Shown: piece by piece, positions 53,351 through 64,000 of the stretch
Layout of the letters: the number at the start of each line of letters is the position of its first letter
Position numbering within the stretch: the first letter of the stretch is position 1
Origin: Sporobolomyces roseus
Taxonomy: Eukaryota > Basidiomycota > Microbotryomycetes > Sporidiobolales > Sporidiobolaceae
DNA: 64,000 bases
Direction of reading: 5' to 3'
NCBI GenBank assembly: GCA_016617785.1
Contig: JADILM010000001.1
Location: forward strand, 2,976,001-3,040,000
Program-made: the position numbers and the translations under genes
The notes under the pieces: model-generated
What the model was told of the DNA's origin: nothing
What the model saw: the letters and a program-made list of their open reading frames with translations, nothing else
The model's database searches: none

Positions 53351-55799
53351 ATGACCGATGCTATACAAGCTTACCTAGAGCTGTCAGGGAGTCAACAACA
53401 GTCCTCAGAAGCAGCTCCTGCATTAGCCCGCCTCTTCTCAGGTCACTGAACCTTAATCTCCCTTTGCTCTTCATGACGCATGCTGACTTGAGTCGGACTT
53501 GATAGCTCTCGCCAAAGGTCAGGAACCTACTACCGAACAACGTCGCAAACTTCTAGCAGCTCTCCTTTCCTCAGTATCGACCACTTCTCCTCCAGATTCC
53601 AACTCCCTCCTCCCACTCTGCTCAACCCTTAAATTACTCGGTCGGAGTCCTGCTGGAAGTGAGGAACTGGCAAGGGAGAATGGTCTACGGAAGTTGCTGT
53701 ATCTGGGAGGATTGAGCAGAGTTGCAGAGATCCCTCGAAAAGACCTTCACAGCGATTCGGCGGAGAGGAACGACGACAACGATCAAGATGCAACAGCGAA
53801 ACGAGCTCTAGATCAAAGGGAGGATGATCCACTCGAACCACATGAAGCGGAGGCGTTGCGATGCTTGTGCAACATTCTGATGCTTCATCCTTCTTCAAGA
53901 GACATCTTCCCAGACGTTCTCCTCGCGGACGACAAACGATCGGAGGTGAAAGGGATGTTGAGAATCTTGGGATGCGAGAAGGCTGGATTCTTAGGAGGCA
54001 GATTACTGTTCATGTTGACGAGTAAACCGAGTGAAGCTGTTACGGAACTCGTTTTGGGTGCAGATATCATCGATATCTTGCAAGAGGTACGCCCTCTCGC
54101 TTTCTCACTGCTCGCTACAATCATATGAGACCTGATTAAGACGGCAAACAGTACGCGAATCGATATCTTGCGATCTCTCGCTCCTCTTCCCTCGAACTTC
54201 ATCTCACTTCTGGACCTATGCCGAAACCTGAAGACGTCCTACGCGAGCACCTCAAGCTAGCCTACAACCTGATGCTTCAATACACTCGCAGTCAACCCAG
54301 CTCGCTCGAGGGGAACGCTAGCAGGAGAGGAAGTCGAGGGGACGTCATTGACAAGAAGAAGAGACGTTTCTGGCCTTCGAGACAGGCTTCGACTTCGAGT
54401 GAAGCGCCCTCACAACAACAGGAGGAGCTAGCAGAAGAGGGAGAAGGAGTAGTTCGGGAGCGAAGGGATAGTGCAGCAAAATCGTTTGCGAAGCGAGTCG
54501 TCGGAGCCGTCAAATCAGGATCTCATCACACTCCCTCTGCCAATACGCCAACGACTCTCTCCAGCTCTCCCACATCTTCGCCTGCCCTCGGATCTACTCG
54601 AAAGCTTTCCTCGGATACGACGCGAGAAGCCAGTCCTCCCGATTCACTCTCCCTAACTTCCGCCCACCTCTTCCTACCCATCTTCCGACCTTACCTCGCT
54701 CTCGCCGTCTCTCTTCCTCTCCATCCCTCACCATCATATCACAAGGAACCGAGCCCGACTGTCCGTTCCGCCCTCAATACTCTACTCAACTTCCCTATCG
54801 AACTCGAAGAACTCGATGGTTCCGAGTACAGCTGGATCCAGTACGTTCCGCCTCGAACCGACAAAGAAGGTATCGTGCTCAGAGCCGGAGGTATGGGATC
54901 ACTCGGAGAACGACTGCTCGAACTACTTCAAACGAGTTGCGACGCTTACTTCCCCGTCGATTCGATTCCTTCCAAGTCGAACGCGATCTCTGCTGTCGAA
55001 AGAGAAAGGACGGTCACTGCTCCCGCTGGTCCCGATGATTGGATCCCGACTGGTCAAGGAGAAGCGAGCAAGATTGAGGAGATTCTCGGACCAGTCATGC
55101 TTTTATTGAGGAAACTCAGCATGATTGGTGAAGCGAACGAGATGTTCCGTTTTGTCCTCTTCCCTCCCAGCATGTATGACCTCGTCCTTATTCTCTCCTC
55201 ATCGCTTTCGCTCAAGTTCTTCCTCCTCCTGCAGCGATCGCTCAAAACCAGTTGACCGACATCCCACTCTGACTGGTCACCTCGTTCGCCTCCTTTCATC
55301 GGTCTACCTTCCAAATACAGCTTTCGGAGTTGGAGAATTCCTCTACAACCTCGCCGAACGATCGCCAGAGAAGCTATGCGCACTCATCGGATACGGAAAC
55401 GCTAGTGGATTCCTTCAGAACCGAGGAGAACTCATTCCTCCTCCACCTCTCGACGTCGACAATTCCTCCTCTACTCCTTCATCTCGACCAATCAATCCCA
55501 TCACTGGAGCATTCGAACTTCCCGAAGATCCCGACGTTGTACCGATGAGCGAGGAGGAGAAGGAGAAAGAAGCGGAGAAACTCTACACTCTCTTTGATCG
55601 TATGTCGAGAACCGGAATCATGAGTGCCGAGAATCCCGTACATAAAGCACGACAGGAAGGGAGGTTTGAAGAGACGAGTGAAGAAAGGGAGTCGGAGCTC
55701 GAAAGGTTGAGAAAGGAGGATGAAGAAGCCGAGAAGGAGGTAGCGAAAGATATGGCAGCGTGGAGAGCGAGGAAGTCGAAAGCAGGTGCGAGTAGCTAG
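53351..55799 (+). CDS. RIC8: Ric8/synembryn, G alpha chaperone and exchange factor
   Basis: Ric8 is a cytosolic armadillo-fold protein that folds G alpha subunits and catalyses their nucleotide exchange. The ATG at 53351 gives MTDAIQAYLELSGSQ. Landmarks are ALRCLCNILMLHPSSRDIF, GGRLLFMLTSKPSEAVTELV, VLREHLKLAYNLMLQY, LTSAHLFLPIFRPYLALAV, SVYLPNTAFGVGEFLYNLAE and GYGNASGFLQNRG. The intron from GTATGACC to CCTGCAG (about 55175-55232) joins FRFVLFPPSI to DRSKPVDRHPTLTGHLVRLL, giving the family's DRS.P....TLTG..IRLL motif. A large Ser/Gln-rich insert (about 54290-54660) interrupts the repeats. The C-terminus is highly charged and helical. The G alpha gene lies 5.6 kb upstream. Confidence 0.9.
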
Positions 55800-56008
55800 G
55801 TTAGAACGATTAGGTGTATACCCCAACAGCTTTGAACTCATTCCCTCAATCGCTCTCTCAGATACCCTCGGAAGACAATTTATATCTTTTCACTTTTGTG
55901 TTCCAGTAGTCGTACAGGATGCTATAGCTGCAATTAGTTTGTAGGTATGTATAGATGGAGTGGACAAAGAGATGAAAGCGACAGAAAGAGACAGGGCGAA
56001 AGATGTGA

Positions 56009-59000
56009 TCAGACTTGGAAATCGGCATCTGTGTCGTATAGACCGAGTCAGCTCGGTCTCTCCATGAGGGTGACTCAGGAGACTCACAAATAGGATCGAC
56101 TCCATCCCAAGTCGCTTTCTCTCCCTTAAGTTTCGCTGAACCGATTTGAGTGCGGTTCTCCCAGTATCTATCGAGAATCGAATCATCAGTTCAGGCGAAG
56201 ATACCTTGATACGAGAGAAGCACTCACTGAAGTTGACCCTCTTCTGTTCGAGCAGGTTCCCAGTAAGATTCTCCAGTATCGTTGTCCTTCTTCCTCGAGA
56301 ACCACCTTGGCTTGTGAGCTGGGAGTTCACCTCTCTCTCGCTTTTGTCGAGTTGCACGTTGATGGTCTTCAAGATCGGACTTGAGCTCGTTCGCTCGCTC
56401 GTAGGCACCTTGTTCAAACGCATGCTGATCGGGACGGAGTCGACAATCAGTAGGAGGCAACCAAGGCTTGAGCTCTTCGTTGATGTCATTGAGAGTGATA
56501 GCGAACGGCGTGCTGCGGAGGAGGGAGTTAGGGAAGTATGGAAGGGTCAGTCTCGAGCAAGTTGGTCGGAAGAGAGAGAGAGGAGAATGTACAGGTTGAA
56601 CGGCATGTTGGGAGGCTATCAGACAGAATCAAGATCAGCTGCTTCAGAATCAAATAAAGAGGGAGAGTTGCTCACCTTGACCGAGTTCTTCCAGAGGCGG
56701 ATGTAGGTCTCTCCTGCCTCGTTCGATGGGACCGAGACATCAGGAGCAAGTTCTCCTGAACCAGCACCGACTTTTCGAGCAACGAGCTGACTAGACCATT
56801 TACCAGCGATATCCCAACTCTTCTTTCCGGAAGCGTCGACGACTTGACCTTTGATCTCGGAAGCGTTTCCTCCTCTCCATCCTCGAGGTTTGAAAGTGAG
56901 AGTACAGGTCTCTCCGGTTCGATGGTTCGTGACGACAAGATCTCCGTACTGTACGATGGAACATTGAGCTTTCCTCGTCTCACTTTCGACAAGTGAAGGT
57001 GCTTACATGATCGATGATAGGGTTGCCGAGCAAGAAGTTCGAAACCGATGTAGTGACTTTGGTCCAACTGTAATGTTCCTCGACAAGATCGGGTAGGGTA
57101 GCCACCTTGGGATAATCGGGTGCCCACTCTTTCGGAATTCTGAGGTTCACGTGAGCCACTCCAGTAGGTCGAATCTCGAAACTCTTGCCCATGAACTTGG
57201 ATTTTGCATCGACTGATCCGAAATACTCCCATGAGCTGCAGAACGGGCGAATGTCTGTGAGCTTTGAAAGCGAGGAAGGAATAGTGGAGACGACTTACGG
57301 AGATTGTGCGATACAAGCCGAAATCGGTGGGTGATGACAGACTTGTTCACTGATGTAACGATACTTCTTCTTCGGATCGACGTATTCGAACGTTTCGCTG
57401 AGGAGAGGGTTGAAAGGCTTTGCGATCCTCCCGATGGTAGAAGAGTAGTTACTCATGGCGAAAGCTAGATTTGAGAGCGTCAGCATCTCCTTCTTGGCAA
57501 TTAGAGAGGGACTAGCGATGTTGACTGACCAGCGACGTAGGCAATACGTTTCGAGGAGTCTTTGTCAGCGGCAGCAGCGTCGACTAGAATCTTCGGCCGA
57601 ATAGTCAGCTTCATCAATCGCGACAGAAGACGGCGGGAATCATACGGGTCTCGGTGAATTCGATATCTTCAGCCATACGTTGTAACATGCTAGTAGGTTC
57701 GTTGAAGTAGACAGGGAACGAGATTTTGGTCCTGTATCGTCGTATACTCAGTATTATGTCAGCGAATACGGAGTACAAAGCGCAGAAACGGCTTACAAGT
57801 CCTTTCCAATACTTCCCTTGAGGATCGCCCATAGCGATACTGAAGGCCTGTTGTCGTTGCTGATAGGTAGAGAGCTTCTGAACCCATTTTCGTACCCCTT
57901 GTAAGGTGTAGGATCGAAGGTATCGATGAAGCGTTTCGCAGGTTCCGTTCGACGTTCGACAGCTGCTCCAGACTCGTCGGTCGGTTCCTCCTCCAAGGGA
58001 ATAGCGCCAGTCTCGATCGCTTCGAAGAATTCGTCATCGTCTTCTTCGTCCGATGACCCTCCATCTTCGTTGTGAAGAGCCGAGTCGACGAGTTGTTCGA
58101 GCTCTGCAGGTCCCAAAGAGGTCGCGGTAGTGCCAGCTCGAGTCCTTGTACGAACGGGAGAGAGCGAGATGGTCGGAGTGCGACTGTCGGCTCGACCTCG
58201 ATTGGCGGCGAGTGAGGGACTGGCGAGGGGAGAGGGAAGGGGTTGACTGCCATCTTCGGGTAGGTGAGCGTTCTTGGGAGTTGCACTCTGACTGCTGTCA
58301 CGTTCGGCAGCGTAAGAAGCAGCGACATCTTGCATCGACATCCCGCTGAGTCCTGGAGATGCGGCGCCGAAGTTCGCCCTGACCTCTTGAAGCGCTCGCT
58401 TCCTCCTCGTGTTATCCCTCGATGCCTTTTGGAGCTCGACCTCGAGAGCAGCGTGCTGAGCGGCTACGTCTCGCATACTATCTTCCCACATTCTCTTTGC
58501 TTCGACCTCCTTCTCGTATCGCTTGACGAAGTAACGCTCTCGGACCTGAACGACGTCGGCGTAATCATCCAACATCGATTCGAGGGTCGAGAGTGACTTC
58601 TTGAGCGCTTCTTGAACTTCTTTGGCCGAGGAAGAGGAAGTGCTGGAGATGGTCGCGCTAGCATCTGCAGACGAGGTCGAAACGTGAAGGGAAGCGAGCA
58701 GTTGTTGAGCGAGTTCGATCTGAGTCTTGTTGCTTTGAGCGAGAAGGTGGAAGTCGTCGGCATGCGGTACTGCATCGTCTTCATCTCCTCCGAAGGTTTC
58801 GTCGTCTCCGATGATACTGTCTCCAGCTGATCCGATCGGAGATGGACCGTCCATCTTCTGTAGGAGAGGCTCGGAAGGACGTCGTGCATCGACTGTGCCA
58901 GTGACTGAGGGAGCATAGGTTGATCCCGATGCGGTTCGTTCTTGTTCTTTCGCATGATCAATCGCTTGCTGGAGAGTATCGACCCATCTCATGACTTCGA

Positions 59001-60819
59001 CGGGATCTGTAAGCCGAAATCCGGCGACTCAGCTCACATGAAAGAACAGCTGAAGAGCGAGAGAAGAGACGCACGATTTCCCTTGAGGTAGAAAGAAGGC
59101 ATCGATTTTCCGAGCTTGTTCGTGACGGTGAACTTGAACTTGTCCGATTCGCCTGAAGCGATCTTGGCGACAGACATCGAGATCGAACCTCTTGAAGCTT
59201 TGCCTTCATCCTCCTGACTTCGATAGTACGAGAGCATACCTGAAAACGCTCGCAAAAGGGTCAGGATTTGCGCAATGTGACGCGGAAGAAGTGAAGTATT
59301 ACGTACCATTCTCGAGCACGAACCATCTCGATCTCCATCCTCTAGCCATGTTTGTCCATTTACTCAAGTATCCTCTCATCGCAGGCGGTTTTCCAGCCGA
59401 ATTAGGCCCTCCCGAGTTTGATCCACCTGAAGCAGACGCAGCTTGCAGAGCTTGTCCCTCGCTATTGACCACCTGCCTCAAGACTGACTTGATCCGGTCG
59501 TCCTTAGCGAAATCAACCGGTAATTTCCCTTTTCTATCTCTTCCCAGGACGTCTCCACCTCGATTGAGCACCAATTTAATCAATCCGAGATCCTTCCTTC
59601 GTACAGATTCGTGAAGGATAGTGGTACCACTCGAGGGATCTTGCAAGTTGAAGTCGAGGCACTTTGCGCGAGGTTTGGCGATAAAGTGATAGAGTTTTTC
59701 GGCTTGAGTGTTCGAGACATGACCGGAAGCGGCGGATACAGGCTGGCGTTGAAAATTCGTATCGGTAGGAGGAGGAAGAGTCATCGAGTTTCGGTTTGCA
59801 GTCGCATCGGAGGCGGGAGAGGAGACGTAAGATGCGAGAAGTCCGAGATAGGTTTCGTTCCACTTGTTTCGAGAGACTGTATGATGATCTCGATCAGTCT
59901 CATGTGTCGACTATATGATGGAGGGGCACTCACCTGAAATAATCCCTGCTGCTTCAGCTGTCGAAGCGACGTCGAGACAAGTTTTCCCGCTCTGATCCCG
60001 AACCATATCGTCAACTCCGTCTAGTCCGAGCAAGAACGGCAAAACATCCCGTCGATCCAATGCTGCTGCTAGATGTAAAGGAGTTTGACCTCGAGAATCT
60101 TGCGTGTTGACTGAGGAGGGACAGTGTTTCGCGACGAATTCGACGGTTGTGACTGCAGAATCCCCACACACTGATCAATTCCAGAGCTCCTCTCATGCCC
60201 AGTACGGATGTGTACTTACGCTTCGCGCAACGAACAGCGAGATGAAGCGGAGTAGAGGTCGAAGATGGGGCCGAAGAAGTCCCCGTTTCTGATGATTTGT
60301 ACGTAGTCGCTGAAGGTTCAGACTTTTGAAAGTCCTCGAGGAAGGGGAGTAGAGTAGCTTGATCGCCTATAGAGGGGGAAGAGAGACGAACGAAGTCAAC
60401 GGTCAGCTGCCCGAGTCTTCTAGATTGCGAAAGCAAGAGGAGAACTCGAGTACAGAACTTACCTTTACGAAGAGCGTCGAGCAGTTTGTAAGCCCTGAGA
60501 GATTCTTCCGGGCCAGCTGTATAGATCATCTAGATCAGCGATCGCTCTATTGCAGTGAGAGAGACTGATAGCCAAAAGAGGGGCCGCCGAACTTACCTCG
60601 ATTGACGAGAGCTTCTGTAGAGGGAGCGAGTCCACTAGTCGAAGATACTTGACTGAGTTGACTGGTCTTGCGTTGAGATGCTACTGTAGGAGGTAGATCT
60701 GAGGTATCTGAAGATGGAGATGTTATCGATTCTTGAGTTGAAAGAGTGTTTGCTGGAGGTTGGCGATTGACTGGAGTAGCACTCCTTGAGCCCGGTAATA
60801 GCCCACTGAGTGAGGGCAT
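56009..60819 (-). CDS. Oxysterol-binding protein with ankyrin repeats, PH and ORD domains (Osh1/Osh2 type)
   Basis: A lipid transfer protein acting at membrane contact sites. The start (60817-60819) gives MPSLSGLLPGSRSATPVNRQ. Domain order: ankyrin repeats (STPLHLAVRCAK, RGQTPLHLAAALDRRDVLPF, TTILHESVRRKDLGLIKLVL); a PH domain (AMRGYLSKWTNMARGWRSRW, FVLENG, MLSYYRSQEDEGKASRGSIS, KFKFTVTNKLGKSMPSFYLK, DPVEVMRWVDTLQQAIDHAK); a coiled-coil linker; and the FFAT-like acidic EDDDEFFEAIE motif. The ORD domain follows (VYFNEPTSMLQRMAEDIEF, AFAMSNYSSTIGRIAKPFNP, YISEQVCHHPPISAC, RWFSRKKDNDTGESYWEPAR). The fingerprint EQVSHHPP reads EQVCHHPP here. The protein is about 1,400 residues, in about eleven exons, and matches yeast Osh1/Osh2 architecture. 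Confidence 0.93.
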
Positions 60820-61027
60820 CGTTGGGGTTGATGGGGGAGAGGGAATTCGCTCGTTGGAGCCAATTTCGAATCGTTCGCAAATTTAGCACCGTCATATGGT
60901 TTTCTTCAGCTCTTTTCTTCCTCAAGCAGAGCGTAAAAGCAGGTCTGTACGAGACTTCCAACACTCTCGAAACGAATCGTCCTGGCCATGAATGAGAAAA
61001 CGCTTTGAAAATTACAACGGAATCTTT

Positions 61028-62721
61028 TCACACCCTCTTCGCCCTAATCACCTTCGTCAACCCTTTCCTCGGTCGATGCTTCGCGTTTGCCTCGACAGAT
61101 TTGCTGGCTTCCGGGTGTGCGTCCTTTCGAAGTCGGATTGGAGCAGCGTCTTCGACTGTTTCGACGAATGTGAAAAGCTCGCGAGCTTGCGATTCGACCG
61201 CAGCCTTCTTTGTCCCTTGCTTCCGGTCACGTTCATTCTTGAGCGTTTCGATAACGTCCATCCAGTCGTCGCTCGTGACTTGCCCCTTTCCCATAAACCT
61301 CCCTGCTTCCCATTTGACGACATTCTCGATTCCCTTCTTTCCAATCCCCTCCGCCATGACCGCGACAAATACGTGCACGCCTCCCTCAAAGACTTCGTGA
61401 GTAATGTCATTACCAGCTCGATCAGCCCGTTGAGCGAACAGAGCACTCTCATCCCTCAGGGTTTCACCTCCTCCAGCTTGAACGAGCAGGGGTGGAAGAT
61501 TCGAGAGATCTCCGGAAATTGCTGGGGAGACGTAGGGGTGGGAGATATCTTTCGAGTTGGAAAGGAAGAGAGTGGGAGGGAACATGGGGTCGGAACGATC
61601 CATCGAGAGGTAATCGGTTTTGGAGTTCATGTCCCACGAGGAAGTCGAGGCGGTGAGGTCGATCCAAGGGGAGAAGAGAATACCGCCAGCTAGCTGTGGT
61701 AAGGAGGTGTCTCGAAGGTAGAGGAGTAGAGCCAGGGCTAGGTTCGCACCCGCTGAATCGCCTGAAACGACAATGTTTTCGACGGGAATCTTCAGATCTA
61801 TGGTGCGAGATGAAGGTATCAGCTATCGAGCCATGATGAAGCTTGGAGAGATTCCTTACCTTCTGTGAGGTAGAAGTAGGCAGAAACGGCGTCGTGAAGA
61901 GCGCAAGGGAACTTGACTTCGGGAGAAAGACGATAATCGACAGCTGTTGAATTGACGGTTCAGTCAGATATGCGAGAGTTCGAACTGTGTGACAGCGTTC
62001 GTCTCAAGGGGAGATAGGGAGACTCACACAAAACGCTTCGTTTCAATCCCTTCGAAAGTGCGAAGGTGAGATTCCGGTGGGTCTTTCGAGACAACCTACA
62101 ATACGCGCCTCCATGCAAGTATAGAAGGACTTTGTCGGACGAAGACGGTGTGTTGAGGTCGACGGAGTCGTGAGCTTGCCACTCGCCCTACAACAACACG
62201 GGGTCAATCAGTATTTCATCATTCGCACAGACTCGCAGATTGAGAGCTCACCTTGACTTCGCGATCACCACCCTCCTCAGCATCGACTTCTTTCAGTACA
62301 CCTTCCAATTCTCTCTTCTTCACCTTCCACCCAACCTCGAACAGGGCTCCATCCTCTGGACAAGCCTGCTCAAGGAACCCGAGCTGTTTCCTTCCAACTA
62401 CTGTCTCCGCTACGACATCTATATTCTCATTTCCGCGTGCTCTTCGATCCTCCCGTTGGAGCGAAGAGGAGTGCAGAGCAACGGCGACGAGAAGTGCGGT
62501 TCGAAGTGACCAGGTTTCGTGGTAAGCTGAGGAGTAGTAACGAAGAGTAGTTGCGAAGATGACGGGAATAAGATGCTTGATGTTCCATCTGCCATCGTGA
62601 AGGAGTGGAGGAGATTTGAGTGGGGCCGACGGGGAAAGAGGCAGCGGAAGACATACAGCAGCTTGAGAGAACCAACAAGACTTGTGGGGACAGGCTTCGC
62701 TTCTTCTTGGTTCTGTGCCAT
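61028..62721 (-). CDS. Esterase/lipase of the hormone-sensitive-lipase type
   Basis: An alpha/beta hydrolase with the HGGG-type oxyanion hole. The start (62719-62721) gives MAQNQEEAKPVPTSLVGSLK. After a GTATGT...GGCAG intron the frame is LLWNIKHLIPVIFATTLRYY. Key parts are KVLLYLHGGAYCRLSRKTHR (oxyanion), AVDYRLSPEVKFPCALHDAV, VVSGDSAGANLALALLLYLR (nucleophile Ser), SPWIDLT, LLVQAGGGETLRDESALFAQ (acid Asp) and HEVFEGGVHVFVAV (His). The triad is complete. The hydrophobic N-terminal stretch suggests a membrane anchor, as in yeast steryl deacetylase Say1-like proteins. The substrate is not determined. The C-terminal 90 residues are charged and extend past the fold. Confidence 0.85.
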
Positions 62722-63105
62722 CTTACTGGAGAGTTAGAAAGCGGAGAGAAAGAAAGAAGAGCGGAAGAATCTGAAGCTAGCAGGAGCAGGAAAAGGATCA
62801 GCGCCCGAACTCCGAAGTCAATTGAGATTGGGTTGCGGCGAAAAGTACGGAATCTTGCGAAACGATCTATTATATGACCGAATGCTCGCATCTATCGAAG
62901 AGTTGTTCTGGCGAGACAGACGACGCTCAACAGGGAACTTATTGAGATATGTACTGCTCTTTCAGTTGGTCATTCTACTGCTGGTACTCAAAAGGGGAGG
63001 AGGGGGTTTTGTACAAGTCGGTGGGATGTCTGTGCGAAGAGATCGAGCTGGTCAGAATGCGTCGCTCCCACTTCAGAGAGAGGAGAGGAAAGACATACGA
63101 AAGCT
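62722..63105. other. Intergenic region
   Basis: A 384-nt gap between two minus-strand genes: the esterase promoter and the 3' region of the flavin protein. Weak plus-strand frames are not supported. Confidence 0.5.
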
Positions 63106-63908
63106 TTAGATTTGCTTGTTGGCGGATTGGCGAGCGATTTCGAGCTGTTCGACGCGAATATCGGAGTCAGCAAGGTAAACCTTTTGAAGGGGAGAAAGAG
63201 ACGCGACATACCTCGGATCCAGTGATAGTACGAAGGGCACCAGGAGCAGCGGTCTCTCCAGTGATGGCACCTTTCGCAACTTCAGCCAATTGTCCGAGAG
63301 AAGTGCGGGTCTTGAGCCACTGTTCATGAGAAAGGATGCAATGTCAGTCACATCTCGGAGAGCGTCTTGAGCGGAAAAGTGAGGTTGAGCTTACGTAACG
63401 GATCTATTCGAAAGAAGTGCAAGTCAGTAACTTCGCAAAAATAAGCAGAGGTCCGAAAACTGTTTAGACTCACCTCAGTAGGGATAACTTCGATGATCGC
63501 AATCCTGTCATCTCCGGGCTCTCCGTTGTGCTTCTCATCAATAGCTCCAAACCAACTCTTGAGCATAGGGCTCCAAAGCTTCTTGATGTCCTCTACGTTC
63601 GTGTTGACCGCGGCGGTTCCAGCTACGGAAGCCCAGTCGGAGGAAGAAGGGTCGGAGAAGGAAACGTTGACGTTGGAGTCGTCGGAGAGTTCATCGAATT
63701 TGCCCGATTCTCGGTTTGCGATGAAAGAGTAAACGAGTCCTTGCGTCGAGGCGGGGCTCATCGCTCGGGAGTGAAGTTGACCATCGGAAGATCTCGAAGT
63801 GAGCATGGAGAACTTTGCTTCCTTTGTGATCTTGTTGAGTTCCTCCTTCTTTTGGTCGAGAGAAGCATCCTCGGAAGCTTTAGCGGTGTAAGGGTCTGCT
63901 GGTGCCAT
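63106..63908 (-). CDS. Pyridoxamine 5'-phosphate oxidase-like FMN-binding protein (general-stress-protein-26 type)
   Basis: The start (63906-63908) gives MAPADPYTAKASEDASLDQK. The split-barrel fold follows: FSMLTSRSSDGQLHSRAMSP, LVYSFIANRESGKFDELSDD, VNVSFSDPSSSDWASVAGTA, VNTNVEDIKKLWSPMLKSWF and DDRIAIIEVIPTE. After two introns it continues IRYWLKTRTSLGQLAEVAKG, AITGETAAPG and a short helical end ARQSANKQI. The pattern LH.R.M, F.......K..., W....G.A, and R...I.V.P matches bacterial and fungal general stress protein 26 proteins that bind flavin. Three to four exons give about 210 residues, the usual family size. The reaction is unknown. Confidence 0.85.
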
Positions 63909-64000
63909 TTTTGTAGTTGTGGTGTGTAGTAGTGCTGTTTGTAATCGTCGGGCAGGGAGCAGAGTGAAGCGGGAAGAGTTTGAAGGAGTTGAAGTGTGGG

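Overview
This is a nuclear window from a fungus, most likely a basidiomycete (possibly a Pucciniomycotina-type yeast; this placement is an inference from gene content and intron style). Genes are dense on both strands and almost all are interrupted by several short introns, mostly about 45-70 nt. The introns have GTGAGT/GTAAG-like donors, a CTGAC or CTGAT branch site 8-15 nt before the acceptor, and CAG/TAG acceptors. Intergenic gaps are mostly 100-800 nt. I see no tRNA, rRNA, transposon, CRISPR or phage-like feature. Coordinates for each CDS run from start codon to stop codon and include introns; where I could, I reassembled the exons by hand.

Layout: 3' end of VPS53 (+), a small GPI-type secreted protein (+), an unresolved stretch, an RCH1/SLC10A7-like transporter (-), NAP1 (-), a LysM-domain protein (+), a membrane protein with a DUF3431-like tail (+), an unknown (+), a PHOSPHO-type phosphatase (-), a nucleolar FKBP (+), a multi-pass membrane protein (+), a five-exon mini-gene (+), ornithine carbamoyltransferase ARG3 (+), an F-box/LRR-like protein (+), a long STB6-like protein (+), an AP180-type ANTH endocytic adaptor (-), SAGA subunit SGF73 (+), mitochondrial SSB RIM1 (+), a polytopic membrane protein (+), an unknown (+), RAX2 (-), VPS26 (-), a possible small gene (+), a G-protein alpha subunit (-), a seven-TM protein (+), a possible small gene (-), an alpha/beta hydrolase (+), RIC8 (+), an ankyrin-PH-ORD oxysterol-binding protein (-), an HSL-type esterase (-) and a PNPOx-like flavin protein (-).

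Functional themes: membrane traffic and polarity (VPS53, VPS26, AP180, OSH, RAX2), chromatin and transcription (NAP1, SGF73, STB6-like, nucleolar FKBP) and G-protein signalling. The most interesting neighbourhood is 46-56 kb: a divergent G alpha subunit shares a promoter region with a seven-TM protein, and RIC8, the G alpha chaperone/exchange factor, lies about 5.6 kb further on. Other notable points are a RAX2 with a cytoplasmic SH3 domain, an AP180-type adaptor with twelve Ark1/Prk1-type motifs and seven NPF motifs, three Gcn4-type half sites in front of ARG3, and two genes (NAP1 and FKBP) whose last coding exon is only 7-10 nt.
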